Source of the DNA: Polaromonas eurypsychrophila
Lineage (GTDB): Bacteria; Pseudomonadota; Gammaproteobacteria; Burkholderiales; Burkholderiaceae_C
Assembly: GCF_014641715.1 (NCBI RefSeq)
Contig: NZ_BMIG01000018.1
Span: 18,573 to 82,572 of the forward strand
Direction of reading: 5' to 3'
DNA length: 64,000 nucleotides
A program made the position numbers and the translations under genes. Shown piece after piece: positions 8,076 through 17,154 of this stretch; the stretch's first letter is position 1, and each line of letters opens with the position of its first letter. Under the pieces are notes generated by a model. That model saw only the letters and a list, made by a program, of their open reading frames with translations. It had not been told where the DNA came from and searched no databases.

Positions 8076-8963
8076 ATGAATTTTGATTTGGCCGACCTTC
8101 GGGCCTTCCTTTCTGTGGCCGATATGGGCAGCTTCAAGGCCGCCTCAGCTGCCATTCATTTGTCGCAATCGGCGCTGTCACGACGCATCGACAAACTCGA
8201 AACGGCCCTCGGCGTGCTACTTTTTGAGCGCACCACGCGCAAAGTCGAACTGACCACGGTCGGGCGCAGTTTCGTACCCAAAGCGCGCAGCGTCCTCAAC
8301 GAACTTGACAGCGCACTGCTAGGCATCAGTGACGTCGCCGAACGCATCTCTGGCGAAGTGACCATCGCCTGCGTACCCTCGGCCGTGGCCTATTTTTTAC
8401 CGGACGTGATGCGCACCTATCACCGCCAATATCCCGGCATCCGCATCCGTGTGATCGACGAATCGTCTTTTGACATTCTGCTCAATGTGGTGCGCGGCGA
8501 AGCCGATTTTGGGCTCACCTACATCGGCGCACAAGAAGCCGACATTGAGTTCGAGCCGGTGCTGCAAGACCCCTTCGTGGTAGCCTGTACCAAAGACCAT
8601 CCGCTGGCCAAAAAAAGAAAAATCCGCTGGGATGAATTGGGCCAGCACAACTACATCACGCTCGCGCAAGGCAGCGGCAACCGGCTACTGATTGATCTGG
8701 CGCTGGCCCAAAGCAAGTCGCATCCGCGCTGGTTTTGCGAGGTTCACCACGTACCCGCCATGGTCAGCCTGATCGAGGCCGGACTCGGTGTCGGCGTTGT
8801 CCCACGCCTGGCGATGCCGCGACAAGAACACCCGACCCTGGTCAGCATTCCGCTGTACGAGCCGGATGTGGCCCGCACGCTGGGCCTGATCAAGCGCAGA
8901 GGTCGTGAATTAACAGCCGCTGCGCGTCACTTTTATGACCTGCTGATTCAAGCCATGAAGTAA
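8076..8963 (+). CDS. LysR-family transcriptional regulator (module 1)
   Basis: The 295-residue protein has the LysR winged helix-turn-helix at residues 1-60 (LRAFLSVADMGSFKAASAA, then LSQSALSRRIDKLE) and a C-terminal effector domain with FGLTYIGAQ and IEAGLGVGVVPR. It is divergent from the Ldh2/Bug/MBL operon, with a shared 87-bp control region. This is the standard arrangement for a regulator of the adjacent catabolic genes. The effector is likely the transported acid or a pathway intermediate, by inference from context only. Confidence 0.92.
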   Translation: MNFDLADLRAFLSVADMGSFKAASAAIHLSQSALSRRIDKLETALGVLLFERTTRKVELTTVGRSFVPKARSVLNELDSALLGISDVAERISGEVTIACVPSAVAYFLPDVMRTYHRQYPGIRIRVIDESSFDILLNVVRGEADFGLTYIGAQEADIEFEPVLQDPFVVACTKDHPLAKKRKIRWDELGQHNYITLAQGSGNRLLIDLALAQSKSHPRWFCEVHHVPAMVSLIEAGLGVGVVPRLAMPRQEHPTLVSIPLYEPDVARTLGLIKRRGRELTAAARHFYDLLIQAMK

Positions 8964-8965
8964 TT

Positions 8966-9862
8966 TTATCTGCCGGCGGGACCGAGGCTTTGCGCCAGCA
9001 CCCACTCACGAAAACGAACGATCTTGTCGTCGTTAGAAATCTCAAGCGGGCTGACCAAGTGGTAGCCGCCCTTTCGTCGCAGCGTATACGGATAGGGCGT
9101 CACCAACCTCCCCTGAGCCAGATCGTCTTCAACATATTTCACCTGAACCAGCGCCAAACCCAGCCCTTCGAGCAGGCATTGATACAGGATCGTGACATCC
9201 TCAAAGTACATGTCGTTCTCAGCTGGCTTGCGCGTTGCACCGACCGCCTGCAACCAGTCCTCCCACTGAATTTTCCGGCGCGAGTGCAGCATCGGCAAGG
9301 TGAGCATTTTCTCGAGCGAGCAGGGCAATGACATTCGGGCAACAAGCCTGGGTGAAACAACCGGAATCAAGGCGTCTTCAAAGAGCAAGTCACTCCGGTT
9401 GCCATCCCACGGTCCATCGCCATAAACAATGCCCATATCGACTTTGTCGCGCCCAAAATCCACGGCTTCAACGTGCGTCGTCAGCCGGATCTTGATGTCG
9501 CGATTTTTTTCCTGAAAATCGGAAATTCTCGGAATCAACCAGCGCACGAAGAAGGTGCCGTAACCGCGCAAATTCAGGATTTGGTGGGAGCCCGATGTCA
9601 GCAGGTCTTGCGTAGCGTGCAAGATTCGGGTGAACACAGGCCCCAACTCACCGGCGTAAACAGCACCACCTAGACTGAGCGAAACGCGCTGCCCATTGCG
9701 CTCGAACAGTGCGAAACCCAGCCACGCTTCCAGCGTCTTGATTTGATGGCTGACCGCGCTTTGCGTGATGTTCAACTCGTCGGCGGCTTTGGTAAAACTC
9801 AAATGGCGCGCCGCACATTCGAAAGCGCGCAACGAATTCAGTGGTGGCAAGGGGCTGGCCAT
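8966..9862 (-). CDS. LysR-family transcriptional regulator, GcvA-like (module 2)
   Basis: The functional start is ATG 9862: MASPLPPLNSLRAFECAARH leads directly into the helix-turn-helix with LNITQSAVSHQIKTLE, the GcvA-subgroup pattern. The frame extends 65 codons further upstream, but that part has no LysR similarity and overlaps the intergenic region. The effector domain contains VDMGIVYGDGPW and LLEGLGLALVQ. The gene ends 2 bp from the stop of the convergent LysR gene. It is divergent from the aldolase operon at 10068, which it probably controls through the 205-bp intergenic region. Confidence 0.9.
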   Translation of the reverse strand: MASPLPPLNSLRAFECAARHLSFTKAADELNITQSAVSHQIKTLEAWLGFALFERNGQRVSLSLGGAVYAGELGPVFTRILHATQDLLTSGSHQILNLRGYGTFFVRWLIPRISDFQEKNRDIKIRLTTHVEAVDFGRDKVDMGIVYGDGPWDGNRSDLLFEDALIPVVSPRLVARMSLPCSLEKMLTLPMLHSRRKIQWEDWLQAVGATRKPAENDMYFEDVTILYQCLLEGLGLALVQVKYVEDDLAQGRLVTPYPYTLRRKGGYHLVSPLEISNDDKIVRFREWVLAQSLGPAGR

Positions 9863-10067
9863 GCAGCATCTTTCAAAGAATGGAGAAAAGATAAAGCCAT
9901 CATTAGTTTTTCTCATGTTATCTTGAAAAAAACTCTCTGTGACTTCGTTGCTTCCTACGTAAGATTCGCGTAACCCGCAGAAGCACCGGCAGACTGAAGG
10001 ACGAAACCTCTCGCTGCACGTGTGTCCACCCGCCGCTTTATCCGCTGCCTTTAACAAGAGTCACCTC

Positions 10068-10859
10068 ATGCCCAACTACGCCACCGATTTCAAGTGTGTT
10101 CGCGACGACGTCAGTCCTGAAGAATGGGCCGCGCGGGTCGAACTCGCAGCCTGCTACCGACTGGTCGACAAGTTCGGCATGACCGACCTGATCTACAACC
10201 ACATCACGGCCAGCATCCCTGGCAGCAACCACTTACTGATCAATTTGTACGGGCTTCTTTACAAAGAAATCACGGCATCGAGCCTAGCCAAAATCGACTT
10301 GGCGGGCAACATCTTGTCCAAGCCAGACACCGACTACGGCATCAACAAGTCGGGCTACGTGATTCACGGCGCCATCCATGAGGCGCGCTCGGATGTGCGA
10401 TGCGTGATTCACACCCACAGCCGTGCCGGCATGGCAGTCGCCAGCATGGCGTGTGGGCTGCTGCCCATGACGCAAACATCCATCCGCTTTCACAACCACT
10501 TGGGCTATCACGACTTTGAAGGCCCGGCCATCAACCTCGAAGAGCGCGTGCGACTGGTGAAAGATCTCGGGCTTCACACCGCCATGATTTTACGCAACCA
10601 CGGTTTGCTGACCTGCGGCCCCAGTGTGCAACAAGCGTTCAACACGATTTACCAGCTAGAAATGTCCTGCCGCGCACAAGTCGATGCAATGGCTGGCGGC
10701 ACCGAACTGAATCTTCCTTCTGAGGAAGTTTTGCAGCACACTGCCCACCTCTATCAACCAGGAACGCGCCGCCCGTATGGCGAGCTTGAGTGGCCGGCCA
10801 TGATCCGCTTGCTGCGGGCCGAGGCCGGTGCGTCAGGTTTTCCGCCTTTCGATGTTTGA
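10068..10859 (+). CDS. Class II aldolase/adducin family protein
   Basis: The 263-residue protein matches the zinc-dependent class II aldolase/adducin fold (fuculose-phosphate aldolase, ribulose-phosphate epimerase and decarboxylase relatives). Motifs include GMTDLIYNHITASIPG, the DLAGN turn, the zinc ligands in CVIHTHSRAG (His115, His117) and the later ILRNHGLLTCG histidine. ATG 10068 is chosen because an AAGAG site lies about 8 nt upstream. A start at 10020 would add 16 residues without similarity. It is the first gene of the rightward operon. Cleavage or decarboxylation of a hydroxyacid is plausible but not proven. Confidence 0.87.
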   Translation: MPNYATDFKCVRDDVSPEEWAARVELAACYRLVDKFGMTDLIYNHITASIPGSNHLLINLYGLLYKEITASSLAKIDLAGNILSKPDTDYGINKSGYVIHGAIHEARSDVRCVIHTHSRAGMAVASMACGLLPMTQTSIRFHNHLGYHDFEGPAINLEERVRLVKDLGLHTAMILRNHGLLTCGPSVQQAFNTIYQLEMSCRAQVDAMAGGTELNLPSEEVLQHTAHLYQPGTRRPYGELEWPAMIRLLRAEAGASGFPPFDV

Positions 10860-10907
10860 TATCTGACGCTTGATGCCGTTCGATCTATAACCTGACACCT
10901 GTAATCC

Positions 10908-11911
10908 ATGAGAAAAATAATCAACGAGACAAACCGTAAAGCCTGGACAGGCGTCGCTGTCGTCGCACTGGGATTACTGGCCAGTAGCTGGACCCTGGCA
11001 CAAAGCAGCGCTGAGGCTTATCCCAACAGGCCAGTCAAGATCATGGTCGGCTACGGCCCAGGCGGTACCGGCGACTTGACGGTGCGTTTGGTGGCACAAA
11101 AGTTGGTGGAGAAAACTGGCCAAGCCTTTGTCGTCGATAACCGGCCCAGCGCCGGCGGCATCGTCGCCTCACAAGTGGCACAACAGGCGAAGCCAGACGG
11201 TTACACACTGAACTTCATCGCGGCAGGCAACTTCGCCATGACGCCGTCGCTCTTCAAGTCGCTGCCCTTTGACCCGATCAAGGACTTTGAAATGGTCTCA
11301 CTGATCGGCACCTTCGGCTTTGCCTTGGCGGTCGACAGTCAGTCAAGCATCACCGACACACGCGGGCTGATCGCCGACGCCAAAGTCAACCCGGGCAAGC
11401 TGTTCATCGGCACCATCGCGGTGGGCAGCGCACAGTATTTAGCGGCGGAAGTCTTTCGCTCCATGGCCGGCATTGAAGCGACCATCGTGCCCTACAAAAC
11501 CTCGGACGACGTCGTTCGCGCACTTCGCACAGGTGACGTGCAAGCGATCTTTGAAACCCTCGCACCCGTCATTCCGCATGCCAAAGCCGGCACGATGCGG
11601 GTCCTGGGTGTGACCGAGGCCCAGCGCTTTCCGAGCCTGCCGAATGTGCCGACGATTGCTGAAAGCGGCCTACCCAACTACGAGATTTCCGGCTGGAACG
11701 GCATTGCCGTACCGGCACGCACGCCGCGCGACGTGATCGTCAAGCTCAATGCAGAAATTAATGCCGCCGTCGTGCAACCCGATATCCGCCAAAAGTTTCT
11801 AGCGCTCGGCGTAATAGCGCGCGGCAATACCCCAGAGCAAATGACAGCGCTCCTGAAAAAGGACATCGCATGGTGGCGCGATGTGATGGAAAAAGCCAAG
11901 ATCGCCAAGCA

Positions 11912-11915
<4 letters not shown>
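10908..11915 (+). CDS. Bug-type periplasmic solute receptor 3
   Basis: A long signal peptide (basic start, then VAVVALGLLASSWTLA, cut near residue 32) is followed by AYPNRPVKIMVGYGPGGTGD, the NRPSAGG segment, QAKPDGYTLNF and TIVPYKTSDDVVRALRTG, as in Bug receptors. The late WNGIAVPARTP block is also typical. It starts 48 bp after the aldolase gene and its stop overlaps the next start by 4 bp (ATGA), so translation is coupled to the hydroxyacid dehydrogenase. The ligand is probably the substrate of this operon. Confidence 0.93.
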
Positions 11916-12886
<971 letters not shown>

Positions 12887-12952
12887 TCTGCCCACAAGGC
12901 CTGAACACCCGGCTTAAAACACCAGCACCGATATCCAAAATGAACAGCAACC

Positions 12953-13882
12953 ATGCCACAGTCTCACCCCACTCCTTCGGCCGCCATCCACGGCGGCAGT
13001 CATCAGCCGCCACACACGGTGTTGCCCGCTGGCAGCTGCGACTGCCACACACATGTGTTCGGACCGACTGACCGCTACCCGCTGGCAACAGACCGTCAAT
13101 ACACGCCCGGCCAAGCGCGACTTGAAGACATGCTGCGCCTGCACGACCAGCTGGGCATAGAACGTGTGGTCATCGTGCATCCTAGTCCTTACGGCAGCGA
13201 CAACAGTTGCACCGTAGACGCTCTGCTGGCGCTCGGTGAACGCGGCCGCGGTGTGGCGGTGATCGACGAGAAGACCAGCGATGCGCAGCTGCAAGCCATG
13301 CATGACGCTGGCGTGCGCGGTGTCCGCATCAACCTGGAAACCGATGGCATCCATGACCCGGCCTTGGCCACACGCCAGTTGCGGTGGGCGCACGAACGCG
13401 TCAAAGATCTCGGCTGGCATTTGCAAATTTATACCAATCTGGCGGTTTTTGCGTCCCTTGAGCCAGCGCTGGACCAGCTCTCGTTGCCCGTGGTTCTGGA
13501 TCATTTTTGCCGTGCGCAAGCCGCTCTCGGGCCAGCCCAAGCGCACTTTGGCAGCTTGCTGCAACGGGTACGAGAAGGCCAAGTTTGGGTCAAGCTGTCC
13601 GCGCCGCATCGTATTTCGAGCGTACCCGACTGCGCCGACGCGGCCGCCATGGTGCAAGCCTTGATCGCGGCTAATCCTGATCGCCTGCTGTGGGGCAGCG
13701 ATTGGCCGCACCCAGGCGCCGCACCGGGAAAACCACGGCAGCGCGAAGTAGTTGAAAATTTTAATCCGATCGACGATGGCAGGGCCCTTGACCGCTTAGT
13801 CGAATGGATTAACGACCCGGTCACATTGAAGAAAATACTCGCTGACAACCCGGCCAAGCTGTACGACTTCAAAACAACGTAA
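12953..13882 (+). CDS. Amidohydrolase 2 family TIM-barrel hydrolase (PDC-lactonase-like)
   Basis: The 309-residue protein is a metal-dependent TIM-barrel hydrolase of the Amidohydro_2 group. It shows CDCHTHVFG with the first metal histidines (His32, His34), VVIVHPSPYG, a GVRGVRINLE strand, VVLDHFCRAQ and the late WGSDWPHPG aspartate. This order matches 2-pyrone-4,6-dicarboxylate lactonase (LigI) and related dicarboxylate lactonases or decarboxylases. It lies 66 bp after the dehydrogenase and 20 bp before another Bug receptor, inside the rightward operon. Lactone hydrolysis is the best guess, but decarboxylase activity is also known in this superfamily. Confidence 0.88.
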   Translation: MPQSHPTPSAAIHGGSHQPPHTVLPAGSCDCHTHVFGPTDRYPLATDRQYTPGQARLEDMLRLHDQLGIERVVIVHPSPYGSDNSCTVDALLALGERGRGVAVIDEKTSDAQLQAMHDAGVRGVRINLETDGIHDPALATRQLRWAHERVKDLGWHLQIYTNLAVFASLEPALDQLSLPVVLDHFCRAQAALGPAQAHFGSLLQRVREGQVWVKLSAPHRISSVPDCADAAAMVQALIAANPDRLLWGSDWPHPGAAPGKPRQREVVENFNPIDDGRALDRLVEWINDPVTLKKILADNPAKLYDFKTT

Positions 13883-13902
13883 ATCAAACAGGAGACAAAT
13901 CC

Positions 13903-14892
13903 ATGAGCATCAACATCCCCGGCAACCGCCGACAGTTCAACCGAACGCTCGGAGCCTTGCTGGCTGCAGGCACGGCATTGCCTCTGAAGCAGGCTTTGGC
14001 ACAAGAGTCGGCCAAGCCCATTCGCATCATCGTTCCGTTTGCACCGGGTGGCAGCAACGACATCGTTGGCAGAACCATGGCGCAGCAGCTTTCGATGCGT
14101 CTGAAGCGCTCGGTCGTCGTTGAAAACGTGCCCGGTGCTGGCGGGGCCATTGGATCGGCCATGGTCGCCAGGGCCGAGCCCGACGGCAACACCTTGCTGC
14201 TGATCTCCTCGACCTTCACGATGAACGCTTCCGTCATGAAGCTCAGCTACGACCCGGTGAAGTCCTTCACGCCCGTGGCCATGCTCGGCATGGGCCCGAG
14301 CGTGATTGTGGTTGCCGCCAGCCTGCCCGTTAACTCGATCAAGGAATTGATCGATTACTCAAAGAAAAATCCAGGCAAGGTCTACTTCGGCTCGGCGGGT
14401 GTCGCCAGCTTTCAGCACTTCGCCATTGAGTTGTTCAAGCTGCGCACAGGTGCCGACCTGACCGTCGTTCAGTACAAAGGCGGCGGACCGGCTTTGATCG
14501 ATCTGGCCGCCGGTCACGTTCAGGTCTCCTTGGGCAGCCTGATCCAGATGCAGTCTTACCTACGCTCCGGAAAAATCAAACTACTGAGCGTTGCCGGCTC
14601 CCGCCGTGTCGACCTCATTCCTGATGTACCCACCCTGAAGGAAACCGGCGTCGACGTGGAAGTCAGCAACTGGTGGGGCCTGCTGGCGCCTGCTGGCACA
14701 CCCATCAGTTTGGTCGACAGATTGCACCGCGAAGCCAATGCCGCGCTGGCGGAGCCGGACATGAAAAAACGCTTTGCTGGCGAAGGGGCAGATCCGATGC
14801 CGATGTCACGCCCAGAGTTTGAAAAACTCATGGCCGAAGAAACCGCTAAGTGGGCCAAAGTCGCCCGCGAAACCGGCATCAAAATCGAATAA
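13903..14892 (+). CDS. Bug-type solute receptor 4, with a Tat-like signal
   Basis: The mature part carries KPIRIIVPFAPGGSND, GAGGAIGSAMVARAEPDG and the TVVQYKGGGPALIDLAAG block of Bug receptors. The N-terminus has a twin arginine (NRRQFNRTLGALLAAG, Arg9-Arg10) before a weakly hydrophobic stretch ending ALAQ. This suggests export by the Tat route rather than Sec, although the +2 to +4 positions are not perfectly canonical. A GGAG site (CAGGAGACAAATCC) precedes the ATG. It is the second receptor in this operon, 12 bp before the dioxygenase gene. Confidence 0.92.
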   Translation: MSINIPGNRRQFNRTLGALLAAGTALPLKQALAQESAKPIRIIVPFAPGGSNDIVGRTMAQQLSMRLKRSVVVENVPGAGGAIGSAMVARAEPDGNTLLLISSTFTMNASVMKLSYDPVKSFTPVAMLGMGPSVIVVAASLPVNSIKELIDYSKKNPGKVYFGSAGVASFQHFAIELFKLRTGADLTVVQYKGGGPALIDLAAGHVQVSLGSLIQMQSYLRSGKIKLLSVAGSRRVDLIPDVPTLKETGVDVEVSNWWGLLAPAGTPISLVDRLHREANAALAEPDMKKRFAGEGADPMPMSRPEFEKLMAEETAKWAKVARETGIKIE

Positions 14893-14904
14893 GGGAGCGC
14901 TACC

Positions 14905-15753
14905 GTGAACATGACCATACGCACGATCAATGAGATTTTCGGTGCTGAGATTTCAGGGCTTGACCTGACGCAGCCTGCCGGTGATGCCACCCGAGCCGAG
15001 CTCAACGCGCTATTTGCAAAGCATGCGGTACTGGTCTTTCGGGACCAACCCCTGACACCGCCGCAGTTCATGCAGGCTGCCGAAATTTTCGGTAGCCTGA
15101 TGGATCAGCAAATCAAGCAGTTCGTGCTGCCAGACTATCCCCTGGTTGGCTGTAACTCCACTAAAGACCTGCCGCGCAAAAATGGTAAGTTGCAAGTGCG
15201 CGGCGAAAATTATCATACAGACCACTCAAACGACATCGCGCCGCCGAAGGCCACGAGCCTGATGGCGGTGCAAATTCCGTCTTACGGCGGCGACACGCAG
15301 TTTGTCGATGTGCGGCGCGCCTATGACGATTTGTCCGATGCCCAGAAAACCACTTTGAAGAACCTGCGTTCCAAGCATGTGCACGAAAGCAGTCGCAGTC
15401 CGCGCAGCTTTTCCAAGTTGAGCCCTGAAGACATGGCAAAAATTCCGCACACCGAGCAACCGCTGGTCATCAAACACCCCATCAGCGGCAGGCCGGCACT
15501 GTACCTGAACACTGGGCGCATGGAGGGCATCGAGGGCATGAGCGCTGACGATGGCTTTGCGTTGATTGACGAGCTCTACCAACACGCCACCCAACCTCAA
15601 TATGAGTACCGCCATCAATGGCGTGTCGGTGACATGGTGATTTGGGACAACCGCAGCGTGATGCACCAGGCCAATGCTGACTACGACCCCGAAGAGTACC
15701 GCTATTTGTACCGGATCATGCTGCACGGCGACAAGCTACAGCCCTTTCTTTGA
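14905..15753 (+). CDS. TauD/TfdA-family Fe(II)/2-oxoglutarate-dependent dioxygenase
   Basis: The 282-residue protein has the complete facial triad of the family: His104 and Asp106 in YHTDHSND and a distal His254 in RSVMHQANADY, with Arg270 near the C-terminus (YLYRIML) to bind 2-oxoglutarate. Members hydroxylate taurine, alkyl sulfates, 2,4-D and similar organic acids. The frame opens with GTG at 14905 and an in-frame ATG two codons later (14911), either of which could be used; a GGGAG site lies just upstream. It is the last gene of the rightward operon, so it may act on the imported acid or a side group of it. Confidence 0.9.
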   Translation: MNMTIRTINEIFGAEISGLDLTQPAGDATRAELNALFAKHAVLVFRDQPLTPPQFMQAAEIFGSLMDQQIKQFVLPDYPLVGCNSTKDLPRKNGKLQVRGENYHTDHSNDIAPPKATSLMAVQIPSYGGDTQFVDVRRAYDDLSDAQKTTLKNLRSKHVHESSRSPRSFSKLSPEDMAKIPHTEQPLVIKHPISGRPALYLNTGRMEGIEGMSADDGFALIDELYQHATQPQYEYRHQWRVGDMVIWDNRSVMHQANADYDPEEYRYLYRIMLHGDKLQPFL

Positions 15754-15767
15754 ATTAAAACGATTGA

Positions 15768-16370
15768 GTTCATTTACAGGCAGGGCTGTCTTATCTAAAA
15801 GGGCTTGCCCTATATGAGCGTGACATCGAGCTTACGCACAAGAAAGATTTTCATCAGTTCAGCAAGGTTTATGACAAGCAAGCCACAACATTACGCGATG
15901 TTTATGCTCAACTTGTTTCCCTCAATGATCAAGTAGCCTACTTGGCACTCCACTACCAGTTGGTGGATAGACGTCCGCAATTGCTTGAACGCTACCGGAC
16001 GCCGGAGACGGGTGACGCGCGAGCTTGGGAGCGATTTCTGAGTGCCTCACTGGCAGAGAAATCCGACAACATCAAGGCAGATGCATTGTCCAAAGAAGCC
16101 TCACAAGTGCTGACGGATTTTCGGCGAAAGAGAATCTATCTGTCTTCAGGAACTGCGGGCGAGGTTGAGCGGTTAATGAATCTATTTCTCTATGTCGGGT
16201 CTGAATTTAGAAATATCAGTTACCGCAACCCTGACAATCTTCGACAAGTTGTTGAGCCTGAGGTCATTGAGGTGCGGAAACGGGCGCTCGAGGCAAGCCA
16301 AAATCTTTTTCCTGTATTGGAAAGTCAGTTTCGCCGACATTTGGGAGGTCCAGATGGTAAAAACAAATAG
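15768..16370 (+). pseudogene. 5'-truncated hypothetical gene, unknown function
   Basis: The frame is open from just after an in-frame TGA at 15765-15767 to the TAG at 16368-16370, about 200 residues. Its first ATG/GTG/TTG codon is a TTG at 15942. The coherent protein-like sequence begins well before that (LALYERDIELTHKKDFHQF, then KVYDKQATTLRDVYAQL), so the original start appears to be missing. The content is mostly charged, helical and coiled-coil-like, without a recognised motif. Base composition is clearly more AT-rich than the neighbouring genes. I read it as the 3' part of an acquired gene cut at its left end. A shorter protein from TTG 15942 (142 residues) remains possible. Confidence 0.55.
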
Positions 16371-16381
16371 CTCCTCAGTGG

Positions 16382-17137
16382 CTATACAAGCCGCCGCAAC
16401 AACCCTGGTACCGAAGAAGCCAGCAACGCCACCCCCGTCGCCGTCAGCAAACCCAGCACCACCTTGCGAAAGGTCGCTTCGCTGATGCCGATGTATAGGC
16501 GCGCACCGAGCAGTGAGGGTATTAGCATGGCCGGCGCGACGATGGCGAAGTAGGGCAGGGTGGCGGTGGTGATGACGCCTGTCGCAATGTAGCTGGCGAA
16601 GGTGACGGCCAGCAGCGCGAGGTTGAAGTTCTGGATAATGGCGCGCTGGCTGTCTTTCTCCATGCCGCGCAAGGTGCACCAGAGCGTCGGCAGCACGCCG
16701 GTGAACCCGCCAAATGCGCCCATGAAACCGCCGCCCGCGCCGACCAGGCTATCGGCGATGCGTCCCCCGCGAGTGATGCGCGGTAACTGTGCGCTGAACA
16801 TCATGGCGGGGCAGGCGATCATCAGCAGGCTGCCCAGCAATGCCTTGAACATCAACACGTCAAGCTGCGGCAACAGCAACAAACCCAGCGGCAGGCCCAG
16901 CAAGCCGCCGAGCACGAAGGGCGCTATTTTTTTGATGTCAAAGCCGCGCCTCACGGTGACGGCCGCAATGATTTGCCCGGTCAGCGAGCCGAACACCGCC
17001 ATCGCCGCAGCCAGGCGCGGGTCCATGGTCCAGGCCCAGAAGGACATGGACACCATGCCAAAGGCAAAGCCGGACAGGCCCTGTACAAAACCGGCGGTCG
17101 CGGCACCCGCGATGATGATCAGCGTTTGTGCATCCAT
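16382..17137 (-). CDS. TSUP (TauE/SafE) family membrane permease
   Basis: The 251-residue protein is almost entirely hydrophobic, with about eight predicted membrane spans. It shows the TSUP glycine motifs near the start (GAATAGFVQGLSGFAFGMV) and again in the second half (SLVGAGGGFMGAFGGFTG). Family members export or import sulfite, sulfoacetate or other small organosulfur and carboxylate anions. It starts 17 bp after the gcvP stop on the same strand, so it may be transcribed with the glycine-cleavage operon. Whether that is functional or just read-through is unclear. Confidence 0.87.
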   Translation of the reverse strand: MDAQTLIIIAGAATAGFVQGLSGFAFGMVSMSFWAWTMDPRLAAAMAVFGSLTGQIIAAVTVRRGFDIKKIAPFVLGGLLGLPLGLLLLPQLDVLMFKALLGSLLMIACPAMMFSAQLPRITRGGRIADSLVGAGGGFMGAFGGFTGVLPTLWCTLRGMEKDSQRAIIQNFNLALLAVTFASYIATGVITTATLPYFAIVAPAMLIPSLLGARLYIGISEATFRKVVLGLLTATGVALLASSVPGLLRRLV

Positions 17138-17154
17138 GCGCAGAGGCTACGCTG

